Positions 36,047 through 46,031 of a DNA stretch of 64,000 nt are shown here, piece after piece (within the stretch, counting starts at the first letter, position 1; the number at the start of each line of letters is the position of its first letter). The position numbers and the translations under genes are program-made. The stretch comes from Castor canadensis (lineage: Eukaryota; Chordata; Mammalia; Rodentia; Castoridae), in assembly GCF_047511655.1 (NCBI RefSeq), contig NC_133392.1, positions 88,839,042 through 88,903,041 on the forward strand, written 5' to 3'. The notes under the pieces were generated by a model that was not told where the DNA came from, ran no database searches, and saw only the letters and a program-made list of their open reading frames with translations.

Positions 36047-36355
36047 TATCAATTTTATTTTAAGTCAATAATTCAATTTTACTCCAAGTTCCAACATTCC
36101 TGCCTATACTGAAATTAGTGTATTTCTCACCTAGGAATATTTAAAATACTCTCACTTCATCACACCCTGAAAACTGAAGGAGCCATAAACAGTCCTTATT
36201 AATCACCAAGCTCTTAGAAAGAATGAAAATGGTAGAATTTGCAGCTTCTTTATTGAATATTAAATAAAAATTCGTCAATGCAGTCAGATTTTAGTTGTGA
36301 TGTTTATGTTATGCAACTAGTTTTCTCTAAAGACCTCATTTTTGTTACTATTATG

Positions 36356-36555
36356 GGGCATCCATGGCATGAAATGCCAGCTACTCAGGAGGCAGAGATA
36401 AGGACTGCAGTTTGAAGCCAGTCCAGGCAGATAGTTATTGAGACCCTATCTCAAAAATACCCAACACAAAAAAGGTTTGGCAGGGTGGCTCAAGTGACAG
36501 CCTGCAAAGCAAGCAGAAAGCCTTGAGTTCAAATCCCAGTACCATCAAAAAAATA
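36356..36555 (+). repeat. SINE, 7SL-like + ID
   Basis: GGCATCCATGGCATGAAATG start, ACCCAACACAAAAAAGG junction, ID end TCCCAGTACCATC. Confidence 0.85.
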
Positions 36556-36992
36556 GTTACTGTTAACTAAAACAAAAGACATACTATAAAAAGGCATTAT
36601 TTTGAAAACATGATGGCAACCAAGTACTGAATACAGAATTCATTGTCTAATTATAAGCTTTCGAGTTTCTGATATCAAACTTACTAATCTATTTCCTACG
36701 TAGCAGAAAAATATTAGACTAGATTGATCAGCCCATTATACTATTGTTTCAATGCACAGAAAATACATACCAGGGGAGTGTGTTATCAACGAACCAATAA
36801 CATTTCTATATTACATTCATTAAGCCCAACTTAAGCATAATTTATAATTAGAAATAAATGACAAAAGAGTTAGTTTGTACCTGCATAGTCACTTAGCATT
36901 AAATCCATAACCACAATGAGCAAACTTTAAGGTGTTTTCCAGAGTTGCCCTTTCCACACTGATAGATTATCTTCTGAGTGTCTGAAGTCATT

Positions 36993-37045
36993 CCTGGCTG
37001 GGCATGGTGGTACACACCTGTAATTCCAGCTACTAAGGAGGATCA
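36993..37045 (+). repeat. 7SL-like SINE fragment
   Basis: GGCTGGGCATGGTGGTACACA to TCCAGCTACTAAGGAGGA. Confidence 0.75.
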
Positions 37046-37394
37046 GTAGCACAACCATTCCTTATGATTCCCTACCCCACCACGTGGAACAAGGGTATTA
37101 CAAAAGGACACAGAAAACCGTTCCTAGAAGAGCACTAGCCATCCATCCACACCTAGCAAGAATGTGAGCAATTAGTTCAACAGCAATACGAACAGAAAAA
37201 GGAGAAACCTCTCCTGAAGCTAAATTCTTCACTGGTCAGTTTGAAAGAGCCTACAGTCTCTAACTCAACTAAAATGAATGCCTGTTTTCTTGAGATCAAA
37301 TAAAATTGGTAGCACTCAAAAGAATTAACTGATGATCACTTGAAACTTATGGGGAAGGAAGGAGGGTCCAGCTATCGTGACTAAGTCTTGCCTC

Positions 37395-37870
37395 TAACTT
37401 TCAGTTAACAACTCACATATCAGTGAGATCATGAGGTATTTGTCTTTCTGTTCCTGGTTTATTTCGCTTAATAAATTTCCTCTAGGTTTATCCACATTGT
37501 AGCAGATGACAGGATTTCTTTCTTTTATGGTATAGAATCAGTAGAACCACAAGATCTTATGGCAATTCTATTTTATATTTTCGGGGAACCTCCATACTGT
37601 TTTCTATAACTTTCTATAATTTCTATGTGTGAAGTAGTATCTCATTGTGGTTTTAATTTTTATTTCTGATGATTAGTAATGTTGACTATTCATATATCTG
37701 TTGGTCATTTGCATGTCTTCTTTTGAAAAATATCTACTCAGAACATTTGCCCATTTTTAAGTCAGGCTATTTTCTTACTATTGAGTTGTTTGAGTTCCTT
37801 ATGTTATCTTGAATATTAACCCTTTGTTAGCTATGTGGTTTATAAACTCATTCCATATGTATAACAAGAT
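37395..37870 (-). mobile_element. Old L1 ORF2-end fragment
   Basis: Reversed L1 text: 'TTTGTCTTTCTGTTCCTGG', 'CTCATTGTGGTTTTAATTT', 'TTGAGTTGTTTGAGTTCC', 'GTTAGCTATGTGGTTT'. About 100 bp is missing internally near 37560. Confidence 0.8.
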
Positions 37871-37879
37871 TTAATTCAC

Positions 37880-38815
37880 ATTTTAAAAGGATCACTCTTG
37901 CTAAGATGTTGGGAATAGTCCACAGAAAGGCAAGTGTGGAAGCATAGAGAGTCGTTAAAATGTGGTGGTAATACGTGGAAAGGATGATGGTATTTTGAAT
38001 CAGGGTGGTAACAGTGGAGAAAGTCACATTTCTCCAAATATTTTTAATGTGACACTAACAAAATATTCCTAACAGATTAGATGCAGAGTTTGAGAAAAAG
38101 AAAACTTATGGAAAACCTTAGAAACTGAAGAGCTGAGGACTTACCATCAACTAAAATTCGAAAGACAAAAAAGTTGGGATTGGGTGGTATGAGAAAGGGG
38201 ACAGATCAGAAGATCTGTTATGGATGTAAAGTGTTGGAAAAGTCTGTTATCACCCAGAGAAAATGTCAAATAAGCAGAATTACATAAATCTAATGTTTAG
38301 AAAACAGAATAAACTACAAATATATTTACATTTGGAAATTGTCAGCTTAGAAATCACCAACTAAGGGAGAATAGACAAAGATGAGTTTCACAAACCGAGT
38401 CCTTGTGCATTCTTATATTAAGAGGATAGGGAGAAATGGAGACTAACACTAGAGACAGAGAGAACTAACCAGTGGTAATGTGGAAAGAAAACCAAGAGCA
38501 CACTGTCTTAGAAATCAGTAAAGAAAGTCTATCAAGAAAGAGGATGTGATCAATTGCACCCAATTCTGCTTTTATATAAAGCTGAAGATGAAGACCAAAA
38601 CTTGTAAATTACTGGTGACTATGGCAACTAGAGACAAGTATAAATATATTTTTAGGGTTTTTCTGGAAAGGGGAGCAGAAATATGGGTCAGAGGTTGGCT
38701 GAAAAGGGGGGAGACAAGAGAAAGTGTGGTTTCATATTTTTTTTACATGGGAGAGATAAAATCATGTTCATATGCAAATGAAAGCAATCCAGCAGAATGG
38801 TGAGAAATGATAATT
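37880..38815 (-). mobile_element. L2 ORF fragment, antisense
   Basis: Starts with the reversed L2 phrase 'AAAAGGATCACTCTTGCT'. Its right part ('GATGTGATCAATTGCACCC', 'GCTGAAGATGAAGACC', 'GGAAAGGGGAGCAGAAATA') corresponds to the reverse of the L2 reverse-transcriptase region. Degraded. Confidence 0.65.
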
Positions 38816-38819
38816 ATAA

Positions 38820-39901
38820 GAAAAAGAGGAACACTTCTAGAACTACATCCTTAGATGAGAGGATAAAATCAAGAGAAGTAAGTGACTTAATGGGAGCACT
38901 GGCAGTTAATCTATAGCTAACAGGCAGAAAGGCAGAATACGTAAGTGCAAGTACTGATAGGTGGGCAGATAATTGTAAATAATTAGGCTGTTGAGAACCA
39001 TATGATGAAGTTTACATTCTTCTGAAGTGGTGTTGTGGAGAGCAGTGTTTGAATATTCATTATTATCTCACTTTTACATAATGCTAAAAATTATTGAAAT
39101 GACTAACAGACTGGTAGACAGACATCCTGGAATTATCTTAATTGAGATCAACTGCTTCATATGACCACTAGGCACTAGATACGCTATTCAAGATTCATAA
39201 GTGAGGCACCAATTAGCAACTTGAAAGTTACTGTACTTCTATTAACCTTAAGTACTACAAACAATAGCTAGTGTGAGGCTTTCCTACATCATTTGCATGG
39301 TTTCAAGCACTTGTAAAAACTACCAAATTCCCAAGAGCAGTCTGAAACTTGGCCCTGGCATTAGTTTAGTTTAGTAAGAGTTTTGAGGACATAATGAGTA
39401 CCATAATCCTTACCAACGGAGATGGCCGTATAATCCATTTGGAATTATTTTCCTCACTTAAAAGATTATATCCGCATGCATTCATAAACTTATATAGCAA
39501 TTTTACAAGGATGTGACTGACAAAGATCATTTAAAATGCTTAGATTCTATAGCAAATAAAATTATCAAGCACATAATTCTAATGTTTATTAAGAAAAGCA
39601 GCTTCCATTGCAGTTTCTCAGTCAACATTAGCAAAAGGTATGCTCTTGAGATTCCTAAGAGTTTTTACAAGTAACAAATTCTAACACTAACAGCAAATAG
39701 TTTTCATTTTAACTCCCTATCCTTTTGTGTATCTTCCTAGAAAATTATGTGTACATTTTAATAAAATGAAGTTTTCCAATACAACTTCCCAGAGAAACTT
39801 TTTCATAACCATGTATCTTAATGTAACCCATGAGCTACACATTGTATTAGGTTATTATAAAGAAACAAGCAGCACATTCACTCCATTAAATATGAAACAT
39901 C
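38820..39901. other. Unassigned intron DNA
   Basis: No recognised repeat or exon. The 120-residue frame at 39727 runs into a DNA-transposon fossil and has no domain. Confidence 0.4.
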
Positions 39902-40213
39902 TACAGGTTGAGTGTCCCTTATCTAAAATGCCTGGAAGGCCCGTTTCAAATGTCAGATTCAGGAATATTTGCACATGCGTAATAAGATATCTGGAGATGG
40001 GACCCAAATCTAAACACAAAATTCATGATGTTTCATATACACCATACACACATACCCTGAATGTAATTTTAGTGTTGGCTGCATTTTGAAAGTGACCCAT
40101 CATGAAGTTAGGCGTGGAATTATTTATTTGTAGCATCATGCCAGTACCCAAAGAATTTGATTTCACAGCATTCTGGATTTCAGATTTTCTGACTTAGAAC
40201 ACTCAAACTGTAC
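39902..40213. mobile_element. TIR DNA transposon (CAGGTTGAG-type), near complete
   Basis: Left end ACAGGTTGAGTGTCCCTTAT and right end AACACTCAAACTGTAC are imperfect inverted repeats. The internal 'GAGATGGGACCCAAATCTAA' and 'CATGATGTTTCATATACACC' correspond to the copy at 19032 ('GTCCCATCCATAAGATATCA' zone). Confidence 0.72.
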
Positions 40214-42046
40214 AAGAAATCTGCAATTTTTACCATTAAGGCGATTACATATTCCTCCACAATCTATGAAAGCTATGCACATAATTTTAGAAAATTCATG
40301 AATGGCCTTGAAAACTATCTATGTGGGTTCCTGAAGTTTAAACAATCTTGGTTAGTGGAAAACATGGAGTACAAAATCCACCTAAAAATATATGAAAACT
40401 TAATACATGAGTAAAAGGATCAACATACATTAAGAAAAGAGGGATTATTTACTAAAATAATCTTTGCCATAAATGGCTATTCATTGAGAGAAATTACAAC
40501 ATATCTCTACAGAGGGTTTAAAGAGCTAAATGTAAAAAATAAATTATAAAATACGCTAGTCAAATATAGAGAAATACACAATCTTGGCTCAGGGAAGTCT
40601 TAAGCAACATATGAAGACTACTTGCTTAAACTGATAGATTTGTGTAAATATTAAAATTTCTATATAAGCAAAGTTCACCACAATTGAGAGACAAAATGAG
40701 TTCAAGAAAAAGCCATAAGACGTAAAAGAGATGAACTATTAATTTTAACTTTTAAAAATCCCAAACTAGAAAACTAATAAAATACCTAATAGAAAAATCG
40801 ACAAATGAAAATGAACTACCAAGTACAAAGGCAGTAAACATATGTGAACAATCCTTAACTAGAAATTAAGGAAGTGTGAATTAATTTAACAACATATTTC
40901 ACAGCCGCAGAATGGCAAAAAAATTAAAAGTTGAGGATGGAGGCATGTTCAAGTGGTAGAGCACCTGCCTTAGCAAGCACAAGGTCCTGACTTCAAGTCC
41001 ACAACAATGCCAACAGTTTTTCTATTTAAAAAAATAAAAGCTGAGAGCTTCCATTACTTGTGTGTGCTGGCTGGGTAGCTTACTGTAACTTTTGAAAATA
41101 AGCAAAAAAATTTGAAAAATAAATTTTCAAATCTGTTCAAATCATAAAATCATGAATTCCTTACCCCCAGCAATCACAGAATTTGTCTATGAAAACAGCA
41201 TTGATATATAGGAATTAAACAGATACATAAGGATAGTTATTATAATGTTCTTAATACCAAGAAAGAAACCTTAAAAAGGAAGGAGGGGTGGTTTCTGAAA
41301 ACACACTGAATATCTATTACTGACAAAATGACTTAATAATTTATAATACATGCATAATTTGGAGTGTTATAATACTATTAGAGTAATTCAAATTTATATG
41401 GACTCACCTGGAAAGATGCCTATGATGTTAAATGAAAAAAAGCAAACTGCAGGGTAATATGCATACAATCACTTCATATTTGTTTTTAAAAGAGAAACTT
41501 ATATAACAGGAAACTGTAATAATGAGGTTTTTAGAAATTCTTACATACTTGATTTCCCAAATGTCAATGAATGTGCCTTAGTTCTGAATGCACCTATTGC
41601 TCTATTAGAGGTCTCACCAGTAAGATATTATTATCTAATAATGCCTTTAATCAAGCAAAGTAAAGGCATTATCAGACATTTCAATCCTTTGGAGTCTTCT
41701 GCAACAGAAAAAGAATAAACTACTTTTAAGGGCAAAGTGTTTAAATTTTTTTAAAATGCATTTTAATGTTATAATTTTATACTTACAGGAAAAAAAAAAC
41801 CAAAGATTTTGTTCTCCAGTAGCTGAAATAGCCTCTTTCAGTCATGTCCTTGAATAATACAATTATGTTCATTACATGGATATAAACAAGGGGCAGTCAT
41901 TTCACTAAACGTATTCCTTTGTGTCAGAAATTGAATTTTCTCAGAATGGTACTCATTCTTAGCAATAATTACATTGATACCACTATTTTAGAATTCTATT
42001 CAAACACTAAATGTTCATGTAATGTCAATATAAGAATCTCAAGCCC
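40214..42046. other. Unassigned intron DNA with one ID SINE and a hairpin
   Basis: Apart from the SINE at 40930-41012 and the inverted repeat at 41638-41672, AT-rich unique sequence. Confidence 0.4.
40930..41012 (+). repeat. ID-type SINE
   Basis: AGGCATGTTCAAGTGGTAGAG to CTTCAAGTCCACAAC. Confidence 0.78.
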
Positions 42047-42372
42047 CAATCCAGATGCAGTGGCTCATGCCTATAATCCTAGCTAATCAGGAAGCAGAGA
42101 TTGAGATGATTGTGGTTTGACAATCAGAAAAAAGAAAAAATTTCAAGAGACCCCATCTCAACCAATGGTTAGGTGCAGTGTCAAAGACCAGTCATTTCAG
42201 TTACCTGGGAAAGAACAAACAGGAAGATTACAGTCCGGGTCAGCCCTGACATCAAGCAAGACCCTACATCAAGCCCTGACATCAAGGCAAAAAGAGCTGT
42301 GTCACAAGTGATAGAGCACCTGCCTAGCAAAACGCAAGGTTCTTTCTTCAATCCCCAGTACCACCAAAAAAT
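42047..42372 (+). repeat. Composite SINE: two 7SL-like monomers + ID tail, rearranged
   Basis: ATCCAGATGCAGTGGCTCATG, second monomer from about 42165, an internal repeat 'CATCAAGCAAGACCCTACATCAAGC' region (partial duplication), then the ID tail. Confidence 0.78.
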
Positions 42373-42419
42373 TACACTAAATAAGCTTCAAGAAGTCTAT
42401 CATAATTAAAGGAACCTTC

Positions 42420-42510
42420 CATTTGGAATCAGACTACCTGAGTTCTAATCCTGGCTCTAGCAATTACTAGTGATGTGTCCTGGACAAATTATATAATTTC
42501 GCGATTATCC
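42420..42510 (+). repeat. MIR SINE fossil
   Basis: 'GGAATCAGACTACCTGAGTT' followed by 'CTGGCTCTAGCAATTACTAG' is a clear MIR core. Confidence 0.8.
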
Positions 42511-42704
42511 TGTATCTACAAAAATAGCTTTCTATGGTGTCCTTGGAAGAGTACCAGATGGAAGTGTCCTAGTGATGGAGTCTGGTTATGAAAGTATACC
42601 TTCTGTCTTTCTTTCCTAAGGGGTCAGATTACAAACGGGCAATGTCTCTTTTAGTACTGCCTTTTATAAGACTTACTTTAAAAAAAAAAGCAAAACCAAG
42701 TGAA

Positions 42705-42802
42705 CTCACTTATAGCTACTACAGAAACTGAGGCAGGAAGACTGAAACCAGGAGTTCTGGGCCAGCTTGGGCAACATAGCAAGAAATCCTATCTCCAGAT
42801 TC
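42705..42802 (+). repeat. 7SL-like SINE monomer
   Basis: CTACAGAAACTGAGGCAGGAA to GGGCAACATAGCAAGAAATC. Confidence 0.8.
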
Positions 42803-42829
42803 AACACTTCAAGTGTTTTGCATCTGAGG

Positions 42830-42953
42830 CTCCTTTTTTTGGATTTTTCTTTGACACAGAATGTTAGATTGTCCAAGCTGAACTCACTGCCCTCCTCGGC
42901 CTGCCTCAGCCTCGAGAATGGAGGGATTACAGACATGAACCACCACACCTGGC
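42830..42953 (-). repeat. 7SL-like SINE monomer, reversed
   Basis: AATGGAGGGATTACAGACATG and ACCACCACACCTGGCC; forms a close inverted pair with 42705-42802. Confidence 0.8.
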
Positions 42954-42955
42954 CC

Positions 42956-44200
42956 CAGATTATTTTTGAGGGTTACTTGACTCATGTTTACTATTTTCTG
43001 ATGCAAACTATTTATTTTGATGAATACTTACTATTCCCAATGGAATTTTCTTTTTTAAAAGAAAATTGTGAGGAAGTATGTCATGTTCTACCTGTGGCAC
43101 TCTGTATCTTCAAGTAACTACTTTCCTTTTAAAATCATTCGGGCTGTTTCTATGGAAACCATTTGCAAGTACTATGGAAAAAATATTAGGTAAGAAGGAA
43201 AATAAAAAATTTAAGTCATTTTAGCCCAATTTGTCTAAGAAATTAACTCCAGAGAAATTCAAATAGCAATACAAATAACTGCAAATTTTGAATTAATTAA
43301 CTTTCAACTTCTAGGAGGAGCTACTTCTGTAAAATTGGATAATTAACAAGGTCATTGAAATGACTCTGAATGCTACATAAAGATCCAACTGAAAAGAAAA
43401 AAGCACATCGTACAACCTTCAATATCTAAAGTGAACATTTTTCATCAAAACGTATTAATAAAATTATAGTAAATGAATTTGGAGAGATCTTCAAATTTTA
43501 CTCTAGAATTTAAGATTGGGAGTATCTTTAGCTCCTCTTTCAGAATCAGTTGCACTTCAATCAGATTTATTTCATATTCCTTGACACAATGCTCTTTAAA
43601 ATGTCTTCAAAGGTTTGCAAAGTCTACAAAACTTGGAAGTAGTAGGGCACTATAGGTAAAATTACAATTATTTTCTGGTACATTTTTTCCTAAAAAAAAA
43701 AAAAATTCTAGAATGTAGCTCTTCCTAGTAGTAGTTGTACTGCTGAACTGCTTTTGCTTACTTTTCCAAAAGTGGTTAAGATAATGGTGAGGTGAAAGGG
43801 TATGCAAAAAATACTTCAAATTACCTTCCAGTTCAAATTACCACCTCTTGAGCCGACTTTTAAGTGCCAGTACGTTTTCAAAACAAAATTCATCGCTGTC
43901 ATTCTGTAAACTTCCTCTTCATCCTTCCAAATGCCAAAGTTCCCTACTACTCCGAAAGCACCTACTCACAACATCACACTTTTTGTTTCAGGTCCCTTCA
44001 CCCACTGAAGCACTTTAACCACAGCGTTAAGGACCTTTCCCCATAATCTTATTTTCCTTTCACAAACGTAAACTTCAGCTTTCCCTCCTCTTCTAAATTC
44101 ACTAAACCAACAGGCAGCAAAGCATCCTACACACTCAACACTAACTATTCTGAAACCCAAGTTAATCAGCAGAGCGCCACTAATAAGGGACATAAATAAA
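42956..44200. other. Unique DNA next to the CpG island (HS2ST1 intron 1 start)
   Basis: SINEs and other repeats stop at 42953; from there to the island no repeat is recognised. Such repeat-poor zones near promoters often hold regulatory elements, but no specific motif is claimed. Confidence 0.4.
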
Positions 44201-44881
44201 TCCCCGGATGCCTCGCTATGGTGCTGGTTTTAAAGCTTTTCACTCGCTTTCGCGTCCACCTGGCCAGCCCACGTCTGGCGTCATTTGTGAGGTCCCTGGC
44301 TGCCCCCAGCTCAGGGGTGCAACTCATCTACAGGGCATTTCTTTGACTCCCCCTCATTCCAGGCGTCTCCTTCCACTTCTGCGCATCGTGAGCCTTCCCG
44401 CGCCCGCCAGTCCCACCAGATTCCGCACCCAGGTGCCCACATCCCAAATCAGAACCCGCCCTCCACAACACACGCCCCACCACCACCACCAACCCGTTCC
44501 TGACACTGCCTGGGCTTTCGATACGACTTGTAAAGCAGCACACACGAACCTGAGTGTTTCTGTCTCCCCCAGAAGCACCAGCAACCCGGAGTTGGTCCTC
44601 TCTTCCTCTCCCCAGGAACGCGAACCTCGGACTCCAACCTTGCAACCTCTGGCCCGTGACCTCGCGAGCCCAGCATGCCAACTCAAGCTCCATTCGCCCG
44701 GTTTGTTGGAGCCTGTGCTCTCCTGCTCCCCGGTCCCAGCTCCCGCTCTCTCCCTCTCTGAAACCCCTCAGCCCCGGAGCCAGAACCGGTATTAGACAAA
44801 CGCCCACTTGCTCCGGTTGCAGAGCCTCCCCGGCCCCGTCCCTTCCAACACCGCTCAGCCCAGAGTGGCTCGGCCCCTCAC

Positions 44882-45005
44882 CTAGCTTCGACCGGGACTC
44901 CTCCAGTTTCTGGATCTGGTTCTCCAAGAAGAGCATCGCCACCGTGAAGGCCACCACCGCCAACAGCTGCAACTTGGGCAGCATCATAATCCTGAGGAGC
45001 CCCAT
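44882..45005 (-). CDS. HS2ST1: HS2ST1 exon 1 coding part (heparan sulfate 2-O-sulfotransferase 1)
   Basis: The enzyme is a Golgi type II membrane sulfotransferase that moves sulfate from PAPS to the 2-O position of iduronic acid in heparan sulfate. Seen here: an ATG at 45005 opens 41 codons plus one base, starting MGLLRIMMLPKLQ. They encode a very short cytosolic tail, a hydrophobic signal anchor at about residues 10-28 (LQLLAVVAF...AMLFL) and the start of the coiled-coil stem (ENQIQKLEESRSKL). The frame meets a textbook donor, AG|GTGAGG, with GT at 44881-44880 (phase 1). The match to the vertebrate HS2ST1 N-terminus is close from memory; Leu9 and Thr21 look like lineage changes (Pro and Ala in human as I recall). 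The PAPS-binding and catalytic exons are not in the window; exon 2 must lie left of position 1. The start context is weak at -3 (T) with G at +4. It faces SELENOF across a CpG island. Confidence 0.96.
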
Positions 45006-45023
45006 GAAACCCGCCGCTCGGGA

Positions 45024-45032
45024 TCAAGACAT
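45024..45032 (-). promoter_or_regulatory. Minimal upstream ORF of HS2ST1 (ATG-TCT-TGA)
   Basis: On the minus strand ATG at 45032 is followed by one sense codon and TGA, ending 18 nt before the HS2ST1 ATG and in the same frame. G at -3 makes its context better than that of the main start (T at -3). It lies in the expected 5' UTR. Confidence 0.6.
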
Positions 45033-45416
45033 ACCGCGGGGGGCGGGGAGCGGGGCCCCGGAGGCGAGGCAGACGCCGGGAGGAGCCCACAGAGCGGGGA
45101 GAGAGGCAAGGAGAGCCACCGGCAGAGAACCACCGCAGCGACCCCCCTTCTCGCCTCTCAGGTCCCCCCGCCCCCCAGGCGCCAGCACCGACACCGCCGG
45201 TGCCTGCTTCTCCGCAGCCGACTCTACGGCCGTCCCCTCCAAAAGCCCGCGCAGCAAGCAAACAACAGCGCGAAGCAGCTGTCGGGCTGTCGCCGGCTTC
45301 TACTGCCTCAGTCCCCGACCCCGGTGCCCGCCCGCCTCTCTCTCCGGCTTCCTTCCCTCCCTCCTTCGCTGGCGGACGCACTCTCCTCCACCACCGCTGC
45401 GGCTGCGCTGCCCTCG

Positions 45417-45431
45417 GCCCCGCCCCCTCCC
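45417..45431 (-). promoter_or_regulatory. GC box (Sp1/KLF type)
   Basis: GCCCCGCCCCCTCC on plus is a strong GC box read on minus. It lies about 410 bp upstream of the HS2ST1 ATG, at the left edge of the inter-gene core. Confidence 0.5.
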
Positions 45432-45449
45432 ATCCCCCTCCTCCACCAC

Positions 45450-45459
45450 GCGCACGCAT
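45450..45459 (+). promoter_or_regulatory. NRF1-like site
   Basis: GCGCACGCAT matches the palindromic NRF1 core GCGCANGCGC at 8 of 10 positions. It sits beside the GC box in the divergent promoter. Weak single-motif evidence. Confidence 0.3.
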
Positions 45460-45517
45460 CTACGTATGCTGCTCGGCAACCAGAAGCTCCACCCCCTCCT
45501 CCCACTCGGTTGTGCTC

Positions 45518-45522
45518 ATTGG
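45518..45522 (-). promoter_or_regulatory. CCAAT box (NF-Y type), HS2ST1-proximal
   Basis: ATTGG on plus reads CCAAT on minus, in the context TCATTGGCTCG, close to the NF-Y consensus. It is the first of three such motifs in 126 bp between the two genes. Confidence 0.55.
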
Positions 45523-45604
45523 CTCGAAGAACTCCAGCGTTTCGTTCAGGATTCGGTTTACGGTTGGGTTCCTCTGCCACAGGACTCAACCAAGACGGCA
45601 GTCG

Positions 45605-45609
45605 ATTGG
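45605..45609 (-). promoter_or_regulatory. CCAAT box, central
   Basis: ATTGG in the context GTCGATTGGATAAA, 87 bp from the first motif. Flanks fit the NF-Y consensus moderately. Confidence 0.45.
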
Positions 45610-45638
45610 ATAAACTTGGGGAAGGAGGCAGGGCTGAA

Positions 45639-45643
45639 ATTGG
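45639..45643 (-). promoter_or_regulatory. CCAAT box, SELENOF-proximal
   Basis: ATTGG in the context GAAATTGGCGAAGG, 34 bp (about three helical turns) from the central motif. Spacing of about three turns is common for cooperating NF-Y sites in divergent promoters (family knowledge). It lies about 300 bp upstream of the SELENOF ATG. Confidence 0.5.
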
Positions 45644-45926
45644 CGAAGGCGGAATTTCTTGGCTGCTCGACGAAATGTCGTGAATGAGAGGAAGGCGCCC
45701 AAGAGAAGCACGGGAGTGAGGGATTTAATAAAGTGCCTGATTTGGGTAATGGAAAACACGTAGCTACTGCCTTTATCTGCGGCCACCTGCAAGCTCTTAT
45801 ATTCTCTTAGTTTATACGCGTCTCTGCAAAATAAAATATTTAATGGCAACGGCCTTTCGTAACCTATTTCGGATCAGGCTCTGGAATGGACGCCCCTAGC
45901 TGAGGGGGGTGGGGGGGGTCCTCCGC

Positions 45927-45947
45927 ATGGCCAGAGATTTACGATAG
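45927..45947 (+). promoter_or_regulatory. Upstream ORF of SELENOF, six codons, stop abutting main ATG
   Basis: ATG 45927 opens M-A-R-D-L-R then TAG at 45945-45947, and the annotated SELENOF ATG starts at the next base (TAGATG). Context is C at -3 and G at +4. It matters only if transcription starts upstream of 45927, which is likely given the CpG-island promoter but not shown by sequence. Confidence 0.6.
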
Positions 45948-46031
45948 ATGGGAGCGATGGCTGCCGGGGAGGGTGGGTGGCTGGGGCCGGCGTTCCGGCT
46001 GCGGTTGCTGTTGGCGACTGTGCTTCAAGCG
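45948..46031 (+). CDS. SELENOF: SELENOF exon 1 coding part (15-kDa selenoprotein)
   Basis: SELENOF (Sep15) is an ER-resident thioredoxin-like selenoprotein that binds UDP-glucose:glycoprotein glucosyltransferase (UGGT) and is thought to help disulfide quality control of glycoproteins. Exon 1 gives 28 codons, MGAMAAGEGGWLGPAF then RLRLLLATVLQA. This is a cleavable signal peptide with a basic pair before a hydrophobic core (LLLATVLQA). It ends at GCG|GTGAGT, with the donor GT at 46032-46033 (phase 0), and joins exon 2 in frame as ...LQA-VSAFG. Two start candidates exist. ATG 45948 has T at -3. ATG 45957 (Met4, MAAGEGG) has G at -3 and G at +4 and is the stronger context; human has the same MxAMAAG arrangement as I recall. 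I annotated the longer form. A six-codon upstream ORF ends directly against ATG 45948. Confidence 0.95.

Larger units (their letters stand above)
1..44881 (-). other. HS2ST1: HS2ST1 intron 1 (partial)
   Basis: Everything left of the exon 1 donor at 44881 is first-intron DNA of HS2ST1, read right to left. I compared the translated reading frames with what I remember of the rest of the protein and found no further exon, so the intron exceeds 44.8 kb. That fits the very long first intron of this gene in other mammals (family knowledge). The contents are repeats, listed separately, and unique AT-rich DNA. Confidence 0.85.

Noticed and set aside
44208-44795. 195-codon plus-strand ORF at the left side of the island
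   Set aside because: Low-complexity proline- and serine-rich translation with no domain; no splice or start context support.
44328-45005. 225-codon minus-strand ORF starting at the HS2ST1 ATG
   Set aside because: Only the first 41 codons resemble HS2ST1. A consensus donor follows at 44881 and the rest is intron read-through.
44878-45459. 193-codon minus-strand ORF in the HS2ST1 5' UTR
   Set aside because: Glycine- and arginine-rich translation of a GC-rich leader, in a different frame from HS2ST1.
44554-45687. 377-codon plus-strand ORF across the CpG island, opposite HS2ST1 exon 1
   Set aside because: Composition is P, S, R and A rich as expected from random GC-rich DNA. It has no recognisable domain, overlaps the divergent promoter and antisense exon 1, and several other frames are open there too.
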